Origin: CAYWGR01 sp964458015
GTDB lineage: Bacteria > Planctomycetota > Planctomycetia > Pirellulales > Thermoguttaceae
Direction of reading: 5' to 3'
Assembly: GCA_964458015.1 (NCBI GenBank)
Contig: CAYWGR010000196.1
Location: forward strand, 1-10,372
Length of the DNA stretch: 10,372 bases
This document shows, piece by piece, positions 4,767-10,372 of this stretch; position 1 is the stretch's first letter, and every line of letters begins with the position of its first letter. The position numbers and the translations under genes were made by a program. The notes below the pieces were generated by a model that was not told where the DNA came from, did not search any database, and worked only from the letters and a program-made list of their open reading frames with translations.

Positions 4767-5798
4767 ATGACAGAACCGAATCGCCAAGGCGAAGTTTGGG
4801 TATTCGCCGAACAAGAAGACGGTGCGTTGCACGATGTGGCCCTGGAACTATGCGGCAAGGCGCGCGATCTGGCCGACCGGCTGGGCGTTAAAGCCGGCGC
4901 GGTGTTGCCGGGCGCGGGCGTCGGGCCGTTGGCCAAGCGTCTGATTGCCCAGGGCATCGACAACGTATATTTGGCCGACCATCCGCGGTTGGCGCATTAT
5001 CAAACGCTGCCGTATGCCCGTGTGCTGACCTCGTTGATTGAAAAGCATCACCCGCAGATTTGCATCGTCGGGGCGACAGCCATCGGCCGCGACTTGGCGC
5101 CGCGCGTGGCATCCACATTGCGTTCCGGCTTGACGGCCGACTGCACCGACTTGGACATCAGCAATGTGACCGATCCGAAGGCCGGGGTTGAGCATCAGAA
5201 TCTGTTGTTGCAAATTCGTCCGGCGTTCGGCGGCAACATCATCGCGACGATTGTCAATTATGACCAATGGCCGCAGATGGCCACGGTGCGCGAGGGTGTG
5301 ATGCCGTTGAAGTCGGCGGACAACACGCGGACGGGCCATGTCGTCGAAGAGAAGGTCGAGATCGACGACACGTTGATGGCCTTGAAGCTGATTCAGCGTC
5401 ATATCGAGCCGCGTAAAGTGAATTTGAAGGGCGCTCGCGTGATCGTGGCGGGCGGCGGCGGCGTTGGCAGCCGTGACAATTTCAAGCTGATCTACGAATT
5501 GGCCGGCGCGATCGGCGGCGCCGTGGGTGCAAGCCGCGCGGCGGTCGATAGCGGATTCATCGGCAAAGAGCATCAGGTGGGTCAGACCGGGACGACCGTG
5601 CGGCCCGCGCTTTATATTGCCGTGGGCATCAGCGGCGCGGTTCAGCATCGCGCCGGCATGGAAGAATCGGCCAAGATCATTGCGATCAACACCGATCGTG
5701 ATGCTCCGATTTTCGGAGTTGCCCATTATGGGATCGTCGGCGACTATAAAGAAGTGATTCCGATGATGATCAAGGCGATCAAGGAAAAGACGCGATAG
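4767..5798 (+). CDS. etfA: Electron transfer flavoprotein alpha subunit
   Basis: EtfA, 343 residues, binds FAD and forms the heterodimer with EtfB. N-terminal half: VWVFAEQEDG, 'GRDLAPRVASTLRSGLTADC' (about 108-126), and LLQIRPAFGGNIIATI (147-162), again of the clostridial/FixB type. C-terminal FAD domain: GARVIVAGGGGVGSRDNF (222-239), VGQTGTTVRP (271-280), and the EtfA signature 'LYIAVGISGAVQHRAGMEE' (282-300) followed by IIAINTD. ATG 4767 gives a full-length protein, but there is no Shine-Dalgarno. The heptamer array runs to 5 bases before the start, so initiation may depend on the array, on coupling, or on an SD-independent route. It ends at TAG 5796, itself the first unit of a second kind of heptamer array. 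The acyl-CoA dehydrogenase follows. Confidence 0.95.
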   Translation: MTEPNRQGEVWVFAEQEDGALHDVALELCGKARDLADRLGVKAGAVLPGAGVGPLAKRLIAQGIDNVYLADHPRLAHYQTLPYARVLTSLIEKHHPQICIVGATAIGRDLAPRVASTLRSGLTADCTDLDISNVTDPKAGVEHQNLLLQIRPAFGGNIIATIVNYDQWPQMATVREGVMPLKSADNTRTGHVVEEKVEIDDTLMALKLIQRHIEPRKVNLKGARVIVAGGGGVGSRDNFKLIYELAGAIGGAVGASRAAVDSGFIGKEHQVGQTGTTVRPALYIAVGISGAVQHRAGMEESAKIIAINTDRDAPIFGVAHYGIVGDYKEVIPMMIKAIKEKTR

Positions 5799-5823
5799 TG
5801 GTTAGTGGCTAGTGGTTAGTGGT
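5796..5823 (+). repeat. Solo heptamer array (TAGTGGT x4)
   Basis: TAGTGGT, TAGTGGC, TAGTGGT, TAGTGGT, then TAGTAAA: perfect 7-bp periodicity beginning exactly at the etfA stop codon. TAG appears in all three frames, and TTA or CTA every 7 bp closes the minus-strand frames too. The unit differs from the TAGGGGC arrays around the four-helix-bundle gene but shares period, TAG and position immediately after a coding sequence. Confidence 0.85.
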
Positions 5824-5846
5824 TAGTAAAACGAGCGAAAAGGCCG

Positions 5847-5863
5847 CTTGCGAATGTCGCAAG
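5847..5863 (+). promoter_or_regulatory. Intercistronic hairpin CTTGCGA-ATG-TCGCAAG
   Basis: A perfect 7-bp stem with a 3-base loop, 30 bases before the GTG start of the acyl-CoA dehydrogenase, in the etfA-ACAD spacer. No T run follows, so it is not an intrinsic terminator. It could protect or process the mRNA and help set the stoichiometry of Etf and dehydrogenase. Role inferred. Confidence 0.45.
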
Positions 5864-5893
5864 TATGGTTCACCAATAACGGAGCAATTCCCC

Positions 5894-7645
5894 GTGGCGA
5901 ATTACTTTCTCGATAACGAAGACATTCAGTTCCTCTTCAACCACATTGATCTGGGCGAATTGGCGGCGATCCAGGAAGACGGCTTTGTGAATGCCGACAA
6001 GGATCCGTCGGGATACGCACCGCGCGATGCCGCCGATGCCGTGGACAATTATCGCCGCATCTTGGAGATCATCGGTGAAGTGGCCGGCGACATGTTGGCC
6101 CCGAATGCCGAGCAAGTGGACCATGAAGGGAACACGCTGAACGAGGACGGCACCGTCACTCTGCATCCGCTGGTGCAGCAGAATTTGAAGCGGTTGACGC
6201 AGGCCGACTTGATGGCCTTCACGTTGCCGCGCAAATACGGCGGGCTGAATTGCCCCAGCCTCGCCTACACGATGGCCAACGAGATTGTGGCTCGGGCCGA
6301 TTGCTCGCTGACGAACTTGTTCGGTTTGCAGGGCATCGCCGAGACGGTCAACGCCTTTGCCAGCGACGAGATCAAGGACGAGGTGTTGCCGCGATTCGCC
6401 ACCGGCGAAGTGACCGGCGCGATGGTGCTGACCGAGCCTGATGCCGGCAGCGATTTGCAGGCCGTGCGGCTCAAGGCGTTTCAAGATGAGCAAGGCAACT
6501 GGTATTTGAACGGCGTGAAGCGGTTCATCACCAACGGTTGCGGTGAAATTCTGCTGGTCTTGGCCCGCAGCGAGCCGGAAATCAGCGACGGCCGCGGCTT
6601 GAGCTTGTTTATCGCCGAGCGTTCCGAGCGGGTGAAGGTGCGTCACTTGGAAAACAAGCTGGGCATCCACGGTTCGCCCACCTGCGAGTTGGTTTTCGAC
6701 AACACGCCTTGCCGGTTGATCGGCGAACGTCAGCGCGGGTTGATCACCTACGTGATGGCATTGATGAACGGCGCCCGGGTGGGCATTGCCGCACAATCGC
6801 TGGGCGTGGGCGAAGCGGCCTATCGGCTGGCCCGCACGTATGCCCACACACGTTGCCAATTCGGCGGCCCGATCGAGCGGCTGCCCGCCGTGGCCGAGCT
6901 TGTGACGGACATGAAGATCGACGTGGAAGCCGCCCGGGCATTGGCCTACGAAACCGCTCGGGTTTGCGACCATGAGAACAACAATCTTCGCGTGTTGGAG
7001 CTTGGTCTATCGGCCGACAAGGAAGACGAAAAACGGCGGAAGCAGCTTTCGCGCGCCTTCAAACGCATGAACGGCATGTTGACGCCCATGAGCAAGTATT
7101 ATTGCTCGGAGATGTCGATCCGCGTGGCCACCAACGCGATCCAAGTGTTGGGCGGTTCGGGCTATATGAAGGACTATGCCGCTGAGCGCTATCTGCGCGA
7201 CGCCCGGATCACGACGATCTACGAAGGCACCAGCCAGTTGCAGGTCGTAGCGGCGGTGCGCGGCGTTACTTCCGGCTCGCTCGACACCTGGTCGGACGAA
7301 CACGAAAAGAAGACCTACGACGATCCGCTGTTGGAAGGCTTGAAGCAAAAATTGATCGAAGCGCGGCATCGCGTGAATGAAGCCGTGGCGTTCGTCAAAG
7401 CGAAAGGTTCGTCGTATCTGGACCTTTCCGGCCGCCGGCTAGTGGATTCGGCCATGACAATCGTCATCGGCCACTTGCTGTTGGGTCAAGGCGTGAAAAA
7501 CGACCGCAAAAAGCGCGTTGCACGGCGATTCATCGAGCGCGATCTTCCGATCCTCCGCGCGAACATCGACGTAATCCTCGCCGGTGACGCCACGGCAACC
7601 GAAGAATACGCCCTGTTGGCCGGTCCGGTGCCCGCGGCAGGGTAA
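5894..7645 (+). CDS. Acyl-CoA dehydrogenase with C-terminal extension
   Basis: A flavin-dependent acyl-CoA dehydrogenase making the 2,3-double bond in an acyl-CoA and passing electrons to Etf, encoded next door. At 583 residues it exceeds simple short-chain members (about 380) and carries an extra C-terminal helical region (about 460-583), as in larger bacterial FadE/VLCAD-like forms. Motifs: AMVLTEPDAGSDLQAVRLK (signature 1, Glu at 181), 'WYLNGVKRFITNG', GGPIERLPAVAELVTDMKID, and 'QVLGGSGYMKDYAAERYLRD' (signature 2) followed by ITTIYEGTSQLQ, where Glu444 is the expected catalytic base. GTG 5894 is chosen because GGAG (5881-5884) lies 9 bases upstream, the arrangement seen for etfB. A GTG at 5819 would put the start inside the repeat array and translate through the hairpin. 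Chain-length specificity cannot be read from the sequence. Confidence 0.93.
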   Translation: MANYFLDNEDIQFLFNHIDLGELAAIQEDGFVNADKDPSGYAPRDAADAVDNYRRILEIIGEVAGDMLAPNAEQVDHEGNTLNEDGTVTLHPLVQQNLKRLTQADLMAFTLPRKYGGLNCPSLAYTMANEIVARADCSLTNLFGLQGIAETVNAFASDEIKDEVLPRFATGEVTGAMVLTEPDAGSDLQAVRLKAFQDEQGNWYLNGVKRFITNGCGEILLVLARSEPEISDGRGLSLFIAERSERVKVRHLENKLGIHGSPTCELVFDNTPCRLIGERQRGLITYVMALMNGARVGIAAQSLGVGEAAYRLARTYAHTRCQFGGPIERLPAVAELVTDMKIDVEAARALAYETARVCDHENNNLRVLELGLSADKEDEKRRKQLSRAFKRMNGMLTPMSKYYCSEMSIRVATNAIQVLGGSGYMKDYAAERYLRDARITTIYEGTSQLQVVAAVRGVTSGSLDTWSDEHEKKTYDDPLLEGLKQKLIEARHRVNEAVAFVKAKGSSYLDLSGRRLVDSAMTIVIGHLLLGQGVKNDRKKRVARRFIERDLPILRANIDVILAGDATATEEYALLAGPVPAAG

Positions 7646-7963
7646 AGGGCGGCCTTTGCTGTCATTACAGTCGGGGCGGCGCAAGTTGATTGGCTTGGCG
7701 ACAATTACCAAATGGCAGGCAATCGTCTGTTGCAGGGTAATCATTGTCTTTTGCAATGTTGCTCCCTACAATTGACCGAGTGTAAGGAACCATGCCGTGC
7801 CCGAGCTCGACAGGTTTTCGGCATTGTTATTCTTATGTTCTTTGATGAACACGATCTTCTACTGGATTGAGGTTCGCCGCTGCGATCTTAATGCACTAGG
7901 CTAATTATTCGACAAGTCATGGAAAAAGAACTTGTCACACACCATCAACCCAATTGATTTATA
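7646..7963. other. Intergenic region between the dehydrogenase and fabI
   Basis: About 318 bp with no convincing gene on either strand. It contains a 6-bp stem ATGCCG/CGGCAT (7792-7797 with 7819-7824) enclosing the palindrome CGAGCTCG (7802-7809), and a 7-bp inverted repeat at 7911-7936. A poor promoter-like pair TTGAGG/TAATGC with a 16-base spacer (7867-7894) is the best I can offer for fabI. No clear intrinsic terminator follows the etf operon. Confidence 0.6.
7911..7936. promoter_or_regulatory. Inverted repeat GACAAGT-N12-ACTTGTC upstream of fabI
   Basis: Perfect 7-bp arms separated by 12 bases, with the right arm ending 27 bases before the FabI ATG. The placement suits an operator or a leader hairpin controlling fabI. 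Which protein would bind is unknown. Confidence 0.4.
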
Positions 7964-8734
7964 ATGGGTATGTTCTCCGGCAAAATCGGTTTGGTAATGG
8001 GCGTGGCGAACGAGCGAAGCATCGCTTGGGCGATTAGCGAGGCTCTTTATCGCGAGGGGGCGGAGCTGGCGTTTACGCATCTGCCCGGCCCGTCGCATGA
8101 ACATCGCGTTCGGCAACTTGTCGATCCGCATGGGCCGAAAGTTTTGCTGCCGTGCGATGTGCAGAAGGACGAGGACATCGTCGGGCTTTTCGAGGCTATT
8201 CGCGACACATACGGCCGGCTCGATTTTCTGGTGCATTCGATCGCATTTGCTCCGCCGAAAGAATTGAACAGCCCTTATGTTGCGATGAGCCGCGAGGGCT
8301 GGCACTTGGCGATGGATATTAGCGTTTACAGCCTTGTCGCATCCTGCCGCGCGGCAGCGCCGTTGATGACCGAGGGCGGAACGATCATCACGTTGAGCTA
8401 TTACGGCGGCGAAAAGGTGATGCCCGGTTACAATGTGATGGGCGTTTGCAAGGCGGCGCTCGAGCATAGCGTGCGTTATCTCGCATGGGATCTAGGGCGG
8501 CAGAAGATACGAGTCAACTGCATCAGCGCGGGCCCCATGCGCACACTAAGCGCGGCGGGCATCGCCGATTTCGACAAATTCCACGAACACGTCGAGAAAA
8601 AATCACCGCTGGGGCGCAATATCAACGCCCACGACATCAGCGGCACGGGGCTCTATCTGCTCAGCGATCTGTCGAGCGGCGTGACGGGCGAAACCGTTCA
8701 TGTGGACAGCGGATTCAGCATCGTGGGGCTGTAA
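7964..8734 (+). CDS. fabI: Enoyl-[acyl-carrier-protein] reductase (NADH), FabI type
   Basis: FabI performs the last reduction of each fatty-acid elongation cycle, converting trans-2-enoyl-ACP to acyl-ACP. The 256-residue protein has the FabI nucleotide loop GVANERSIAWAISEAL (13-28) in place of the usual short-chain dehydrogenase GxxxGxG, then LPCDVQKDED and VHSIAFAPP (90-98). The active-site set is Tyr146, Tyr156 and Lys163 in YNVMGVCK, with the same numbering as E. coli FabI and the FabI-specific Tyr-x6-Lys spacing. The C-terminal end 'GVTGETVHVDSGFSIVG' is standard. Start: ATG 7964 or, two codons later, ATG 7970; neither has a Shine-Dalgarno. It is apparently a single-gene unit, separated by about 300 bp on each side, although it lies beside an acyl-CoA oxidation operon. 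Position 93 is Ala, as I recall for Gram-positive FabI proteins, rather than the Gly of E. coli. Confidence 0.93.
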   Translation: MGMFSGKIGLVMGVANERSIAWAISEALYREGAELAFTHLPGPSHEHRVRQLVDPHGPKVLLPCDVQKDEDIVGLFEAIRDTYGRLDFLVHSIAFAPPKELNSPYVAMSREGWHLAMDISVYSLVASCRAAAPLMTEGGTIITLSYYGGEKVMPGYNVMGVCKAALEHSVRYLAWDLGRQKIRVNCISAGPMRTLSAAGIADFDKFHEHVEKKSPLGRNINAHDISGTGLYLLSDLSSGVTGETVHVDSGFSIVGL

Positions 8735-8765
8735 GGTTTCCGTGGCTGAAGATTCAGGTTGTTTT

Positions 8766-8819
8766 GGCGGGCCATCGCTTCGCTTGACCCGCCCTACATC
8801 TTGACCAGCCCTACATCCC
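8766..8819. repeat. GC-rich hairpin followed by two 17-bp direct repeats
   Basis: GGCGGGcCA ... TGaCCCGCC (8766-8774 with 8785-8793) pairs with one mismatch around a 10-base loop. Overlapping it, GACCCGCCCTACATCTT (8786-8802) and GACCAGCCCTACATCCC (8803-8819) are tandem 17-bp copies. Decaying versions (ACATCCCGCCC, CTCTACGTC) continue to about 8875. The region 8735-9026 otherwise holds no gene I can support, apart from the promoter at 8926-8954. No T run follows the hairpin. Confidence 0.5.
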
Positions 8820-8925
8820 GCCCTGCGACTACCCCACATCCCGCCCTATGTCTCACTGAACGTCTCGCTCTACGTCTGAAATCCAGCATCGCAAGCAATG
8901 CCCCCCCTTTGTGGCTGGGCTGCTC

Positions 8926-8954
8926 TTGGCAAACGGAAATACTGTTCGTATGCT
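8926..8954 (+). promoter_or_regulatory. Candidate sigma70-type promoter of the hydrolase pair
   Basis: TTGGCA (8926-8931), a 17-base spacer, and TATGCT (8949-8954) followed by AAT. Transcription would start near 8961, leaving a leader of about 66 bases before the ATG at 9027. This is the best-spaced promoter-like pair in the intergenic stretch. Confidence 0.45.
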
Positions 8955-9026
8955 AATCTGTAGGACGTTTGTCGCGTAAGCCATCCAATCCCATTCCACT
9001 CCTAGACGACAAGGTTATTCACCACC

Positions 9027-9809
9027 ATGCGTCGAGCCTTCTTTATGATGTTTTCCTTAAGCATGAGTGCCTTTGCATTTCTTCCCACCGCGTCGGCCGT
9101 CGACGGGCCCGAGGCCTACAAGTTCAACACTTATAAGACCGAGGACGGTTTTAAGCTGCCGTATCGGATGCTGAGCCCGAAAAAGATCGTTAAGGGCAAG
9201 ACCTATCCTCTGGTGCTTTTTTTGCATGGCGCGGGCGAACGAGGAACCGATAACGACAAGCAACTGGTTCACGGCTGCGGCGAATTTGCCAAGCCGAACA
9301 ACCGACAGAAGTATCCGTGTTTTGTCGTCGCGCCGCAGTGTCCGAACGAGCGCCGCTGGGTCGAAGTGGATTGGAACTTGGCGTCGCACACGATGCCCGA
9401 AAAACCGTCGGTCGCATTGAAAGCGGCGTTGGATTTGGTCGAGAAACTAGCCACGGAGTTGCCGGTCGATAAGAGCCGGATTTATATCACGGGCATTTCG
9501 ATGGGCGGCTTCGGCACATGGGATGCGATTCAGCGTCGGCCCGACTTGTTTGCGGCGGCGATCCCCATTTGCGGCGGCGGCGACACGGCCCAAGCGCCCA
9601 AGCTGAAAGACATGCCGATTTGGGCATTTCACGGCGATAAGGACAGCGTGGTAATGCCGCGCCGCACAACCGACATGATGGAAGCCATCGCCAAGGCGGG
9701 CGGATCGGCAACGCTTTCGCTGTATCCAGGCGTCGATCACAATTCCTGGACGCGCACTTACAGTAACCCTGAAGTATTGGCTTGGCTGTTCCAGCAGAAG
9801 AAGAAATAG
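9027..9809 (+). CDS. Secreted alpha/beta-hydrolase (prolyl-oligopeptidase-like / esterase family)
   Basis: A 260-residue serine hydrolase with an export signal: a basic MRR start, a hydrophobic core and a likely cleavage after PTASA (about residue 24). The fold is alpha/beta-hydrolase: 'YPLVLFLHGAGERGTDN' (60-76, including the oxyanion-hole HGAG), FVVAPQCP, then YITGISMGGFGTWDA (153-167) with nucleophile Ser158, 'AFHGDKDSVV' with Asp206, and DHNSW with His238, a full catalytic triad. The family (COG4099-like, related to dienelactone hydrolases, feruloyl/acetyl esterases and PHB depolymerases) covers esterases of varied substrates; I cannot name the substrate. It is exported, so it probably acts in the periplasm or outside. 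No Shine-Dalgarno is visible before ATG 9027. A close paralogue starts 21 bases downstream, implying co-transcription. Confidence 0.88.
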   Translation: MRRAFFMMFSLSMSAFAFLPTASAVDGPEAYKFNTYKTEDGFKLPYRMLSPKKIVKGKTYPLVLFLHGAGERGTDNDKQLVHGCGEFAKPNNRQKYPCFVVAPQCPNERRWVEVDWNLASHTMPEKPSVALKAALDLVEKLATELPVDKSRIYITGISMGGFGTWDAIQRRPDLFAAAIPICGGGDTAQAPKLKDMPIWAFHGDKDSVVMPRRTTDMMEAIAKAGGSATLSLYPGVDHNSWTRTYSNPEVLAWLFQQKKK

Positions 9810-9830
9810 GAAGAAAGCGGATCGAGCGCT

Positions 9831-10372
9831 ATGCGATTCCCTTGGTTGATATTGCCGCTTAGTATTTGCGTTATTTCTTGTGCGTCGGCCGTCGCTTGGG
9901 CCGATTCGTGGCAGGATCTCTATGTGCCCGCGGTTTTTAAGAATGCAGCGGGCCAGACGATGCCTTATCGTTTGCTGAAGCCGGAGAAGATCGAGCCGGG
10001 GCAAGCCTATCCGCTCATGTTGTTTTTGCATGGGGTAGGCGAGCGCGGGACCGACAACCGGAAGCAGCTTGCCAACGGCGCGAATGAACTTGCCAAGCAA
10101 GAAATCCGCAGCAAGCATCCCTGTTTTATTGTTGCGCCGCAGTGTCCCGGCAATGCCCGATGGGCCGACTTCGATTGGACATTGACGACGCACAAAATGC
10201 CCGAAAAGCCCTATGCGCCGTTGGTGATGGCGATGGAGCTGACCGACAGCTTGGCGAATGAATTGCCGGTGGACAAGAGGCGGGTCTACATTACCGGCCT
10301 TTCGATGGGCGGATTCGGGGTTTGGGACGCCATCCAGCGCTGGCCGGACCGATTCGCCGCGGCGATTCCCGT
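9831..10372 (+). CDS. Second secreted alpha/beta-hydrolase, paralogue of the upstream gene (3' truncated by window)
   Basis: The open frame from ATG 9831 runs without a stop to the window edge (180 codons seen). It follows the upstream hydrolase almost without gaps: 'YPLMLFLHGVGERGTDN', CFIVAPQCP, MPEKP, ELPVDK, and YITGLSMGGFGVWDAIQR with the nucleophile at Ser158, the same residue number as in its neighbour. The Asp and His of the triad lie beyond the window. The N-terminus is a signal peptide (MRFPWLILPLSICVISCASA): VISC fits a lipobox and AWA at 22-24 fits a Sec signal-peptidase site, so lipoprotein or soluble export are both possible. The 21-base spacing suggests an operon made by tandem duplication. 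The signal peptides and early mature regions differ much more than the cores. Confidence 0.85.
   Translation, partial: MRFPWLILPLSICVISCASAVAWADSWQDLYVPAVFKNAAGQTMPYRLLKPEKIEPGQAYPLMLFLHGVGERGTDNRKQLANGANELAKQEIRSKHPCFIVAPQCPGNARWADFDWTLTTHKMPEKPYAPLVMAMELTDSLANELPVDKRRVYITGLSMGGFGVWDAIQRWPDRFAAAIP

Noticed and set aside
5819..5893. Upstream GTG start giving a 25-residue longer acyl-CoA dehydrogenase
   Set aside because: It begins inside the TAGTGGT array and translates through the hairpin. GTG 5894 has GGAG 9 bases upstream and the family-like sequence starts there.
5870..6973. A 367-codon open frame on the minus strand opposite the dehydrogenase
   Set aside because: It lies wholly antisense to a gene with clear family motifs. 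The translation is His/Gln/Arg-rich with no recognisable domain, typical of a high-GC shadow frame. The same holds for the long minus frames at 3401-4291 and 4848-5726.
7644..7657. AAAGG-GCGG-CCTTT just after the dehydrogenase stop as a terminator
   Set aside because: The stem is only 5 bp, mostly A-T, and no T run follows.
7960..7965. A perfect TATAAT overlapping the fabI start codon
   Set aside because: It would start transcription about 7 bases later, inside the gene and past both possible ATGs. The nearest -35-like TTGTCA is 22 bases upstream, too far. Probably chance.

Overview
The window looks like chromosomal DNA of a Planctomycete (probably Pirellulales-like). That is a judgement from gene style, not from a marker gene. 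Supporting signs are a GT87-type membrane protein, two secreted alpha/beta-hydrolases of a kind common in planctomycetes, fairly high GC, weak or absent Shine-Dalgarno sites in front of many genes, and short GC-rich intergenic repeats. A run of 10 Ns at 1177-1186 shows this is a draft scaffold.

Layout. 1-436: a possible 5' end of a minus-strand gene, then gene-poor DNA with a G-rich tract, a small inverted repeat and three imperfect ~42-bp tandem repeats. 437-1743: a multi-membrane-span GT87/DUF2029 glycosyltransferase broken by the assembly gap. Its last ~33 codons look like the tail of a YefM-type antitoxin. 1774-3206 (minus strand): two toxin-antitoxin operons, a ParD/ParE pair whose toxin carries two compensating one-base shifts, and an apparently intact TacA/TacT (DUF1778/GNAT acetyltransferase) pair. 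With the YefM-like tail this makes three TA traces in about 1.6 kb.

3336-7645: a plus-strand catabolic operon, etfB - (four-helix-bundle gene) - etfA - acyl-CoA dehydrogenase, with a good candidate promoter at 3336-3364. The dehydrogenase oxidises acyl-CoA and hands electrons to the EtfAB flavoprotein. The Etf subunits resemble the clostridial/FixAB (bifurcation-capable) type by motif. The most unusual structure is here: a four-helix-bundle (23S rRNA IVP-like) gene lies between etfB and etfA, bounded by two inverted arrays of four 7-bp G-rich units (TAGGGGC / CCCCTAG). A third, different heptamer array (TAGTGGT x4) starts on the stop codon of etfA. All three arrays carry a stop codon every 7 bp and so close every reading frame.

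7646-7963 is intergenic with a 7-bp inverted repeat. 7964-8734 is a stand-alone fabI (enoyl-ACP reductase). 8735-9026 is intergenic with a hairpin, short tandem repeats and a candidate promoter (8926-8954). 9027-10372 holds two tandem paralogous secreted serine hydrolases; the second runs off the window.
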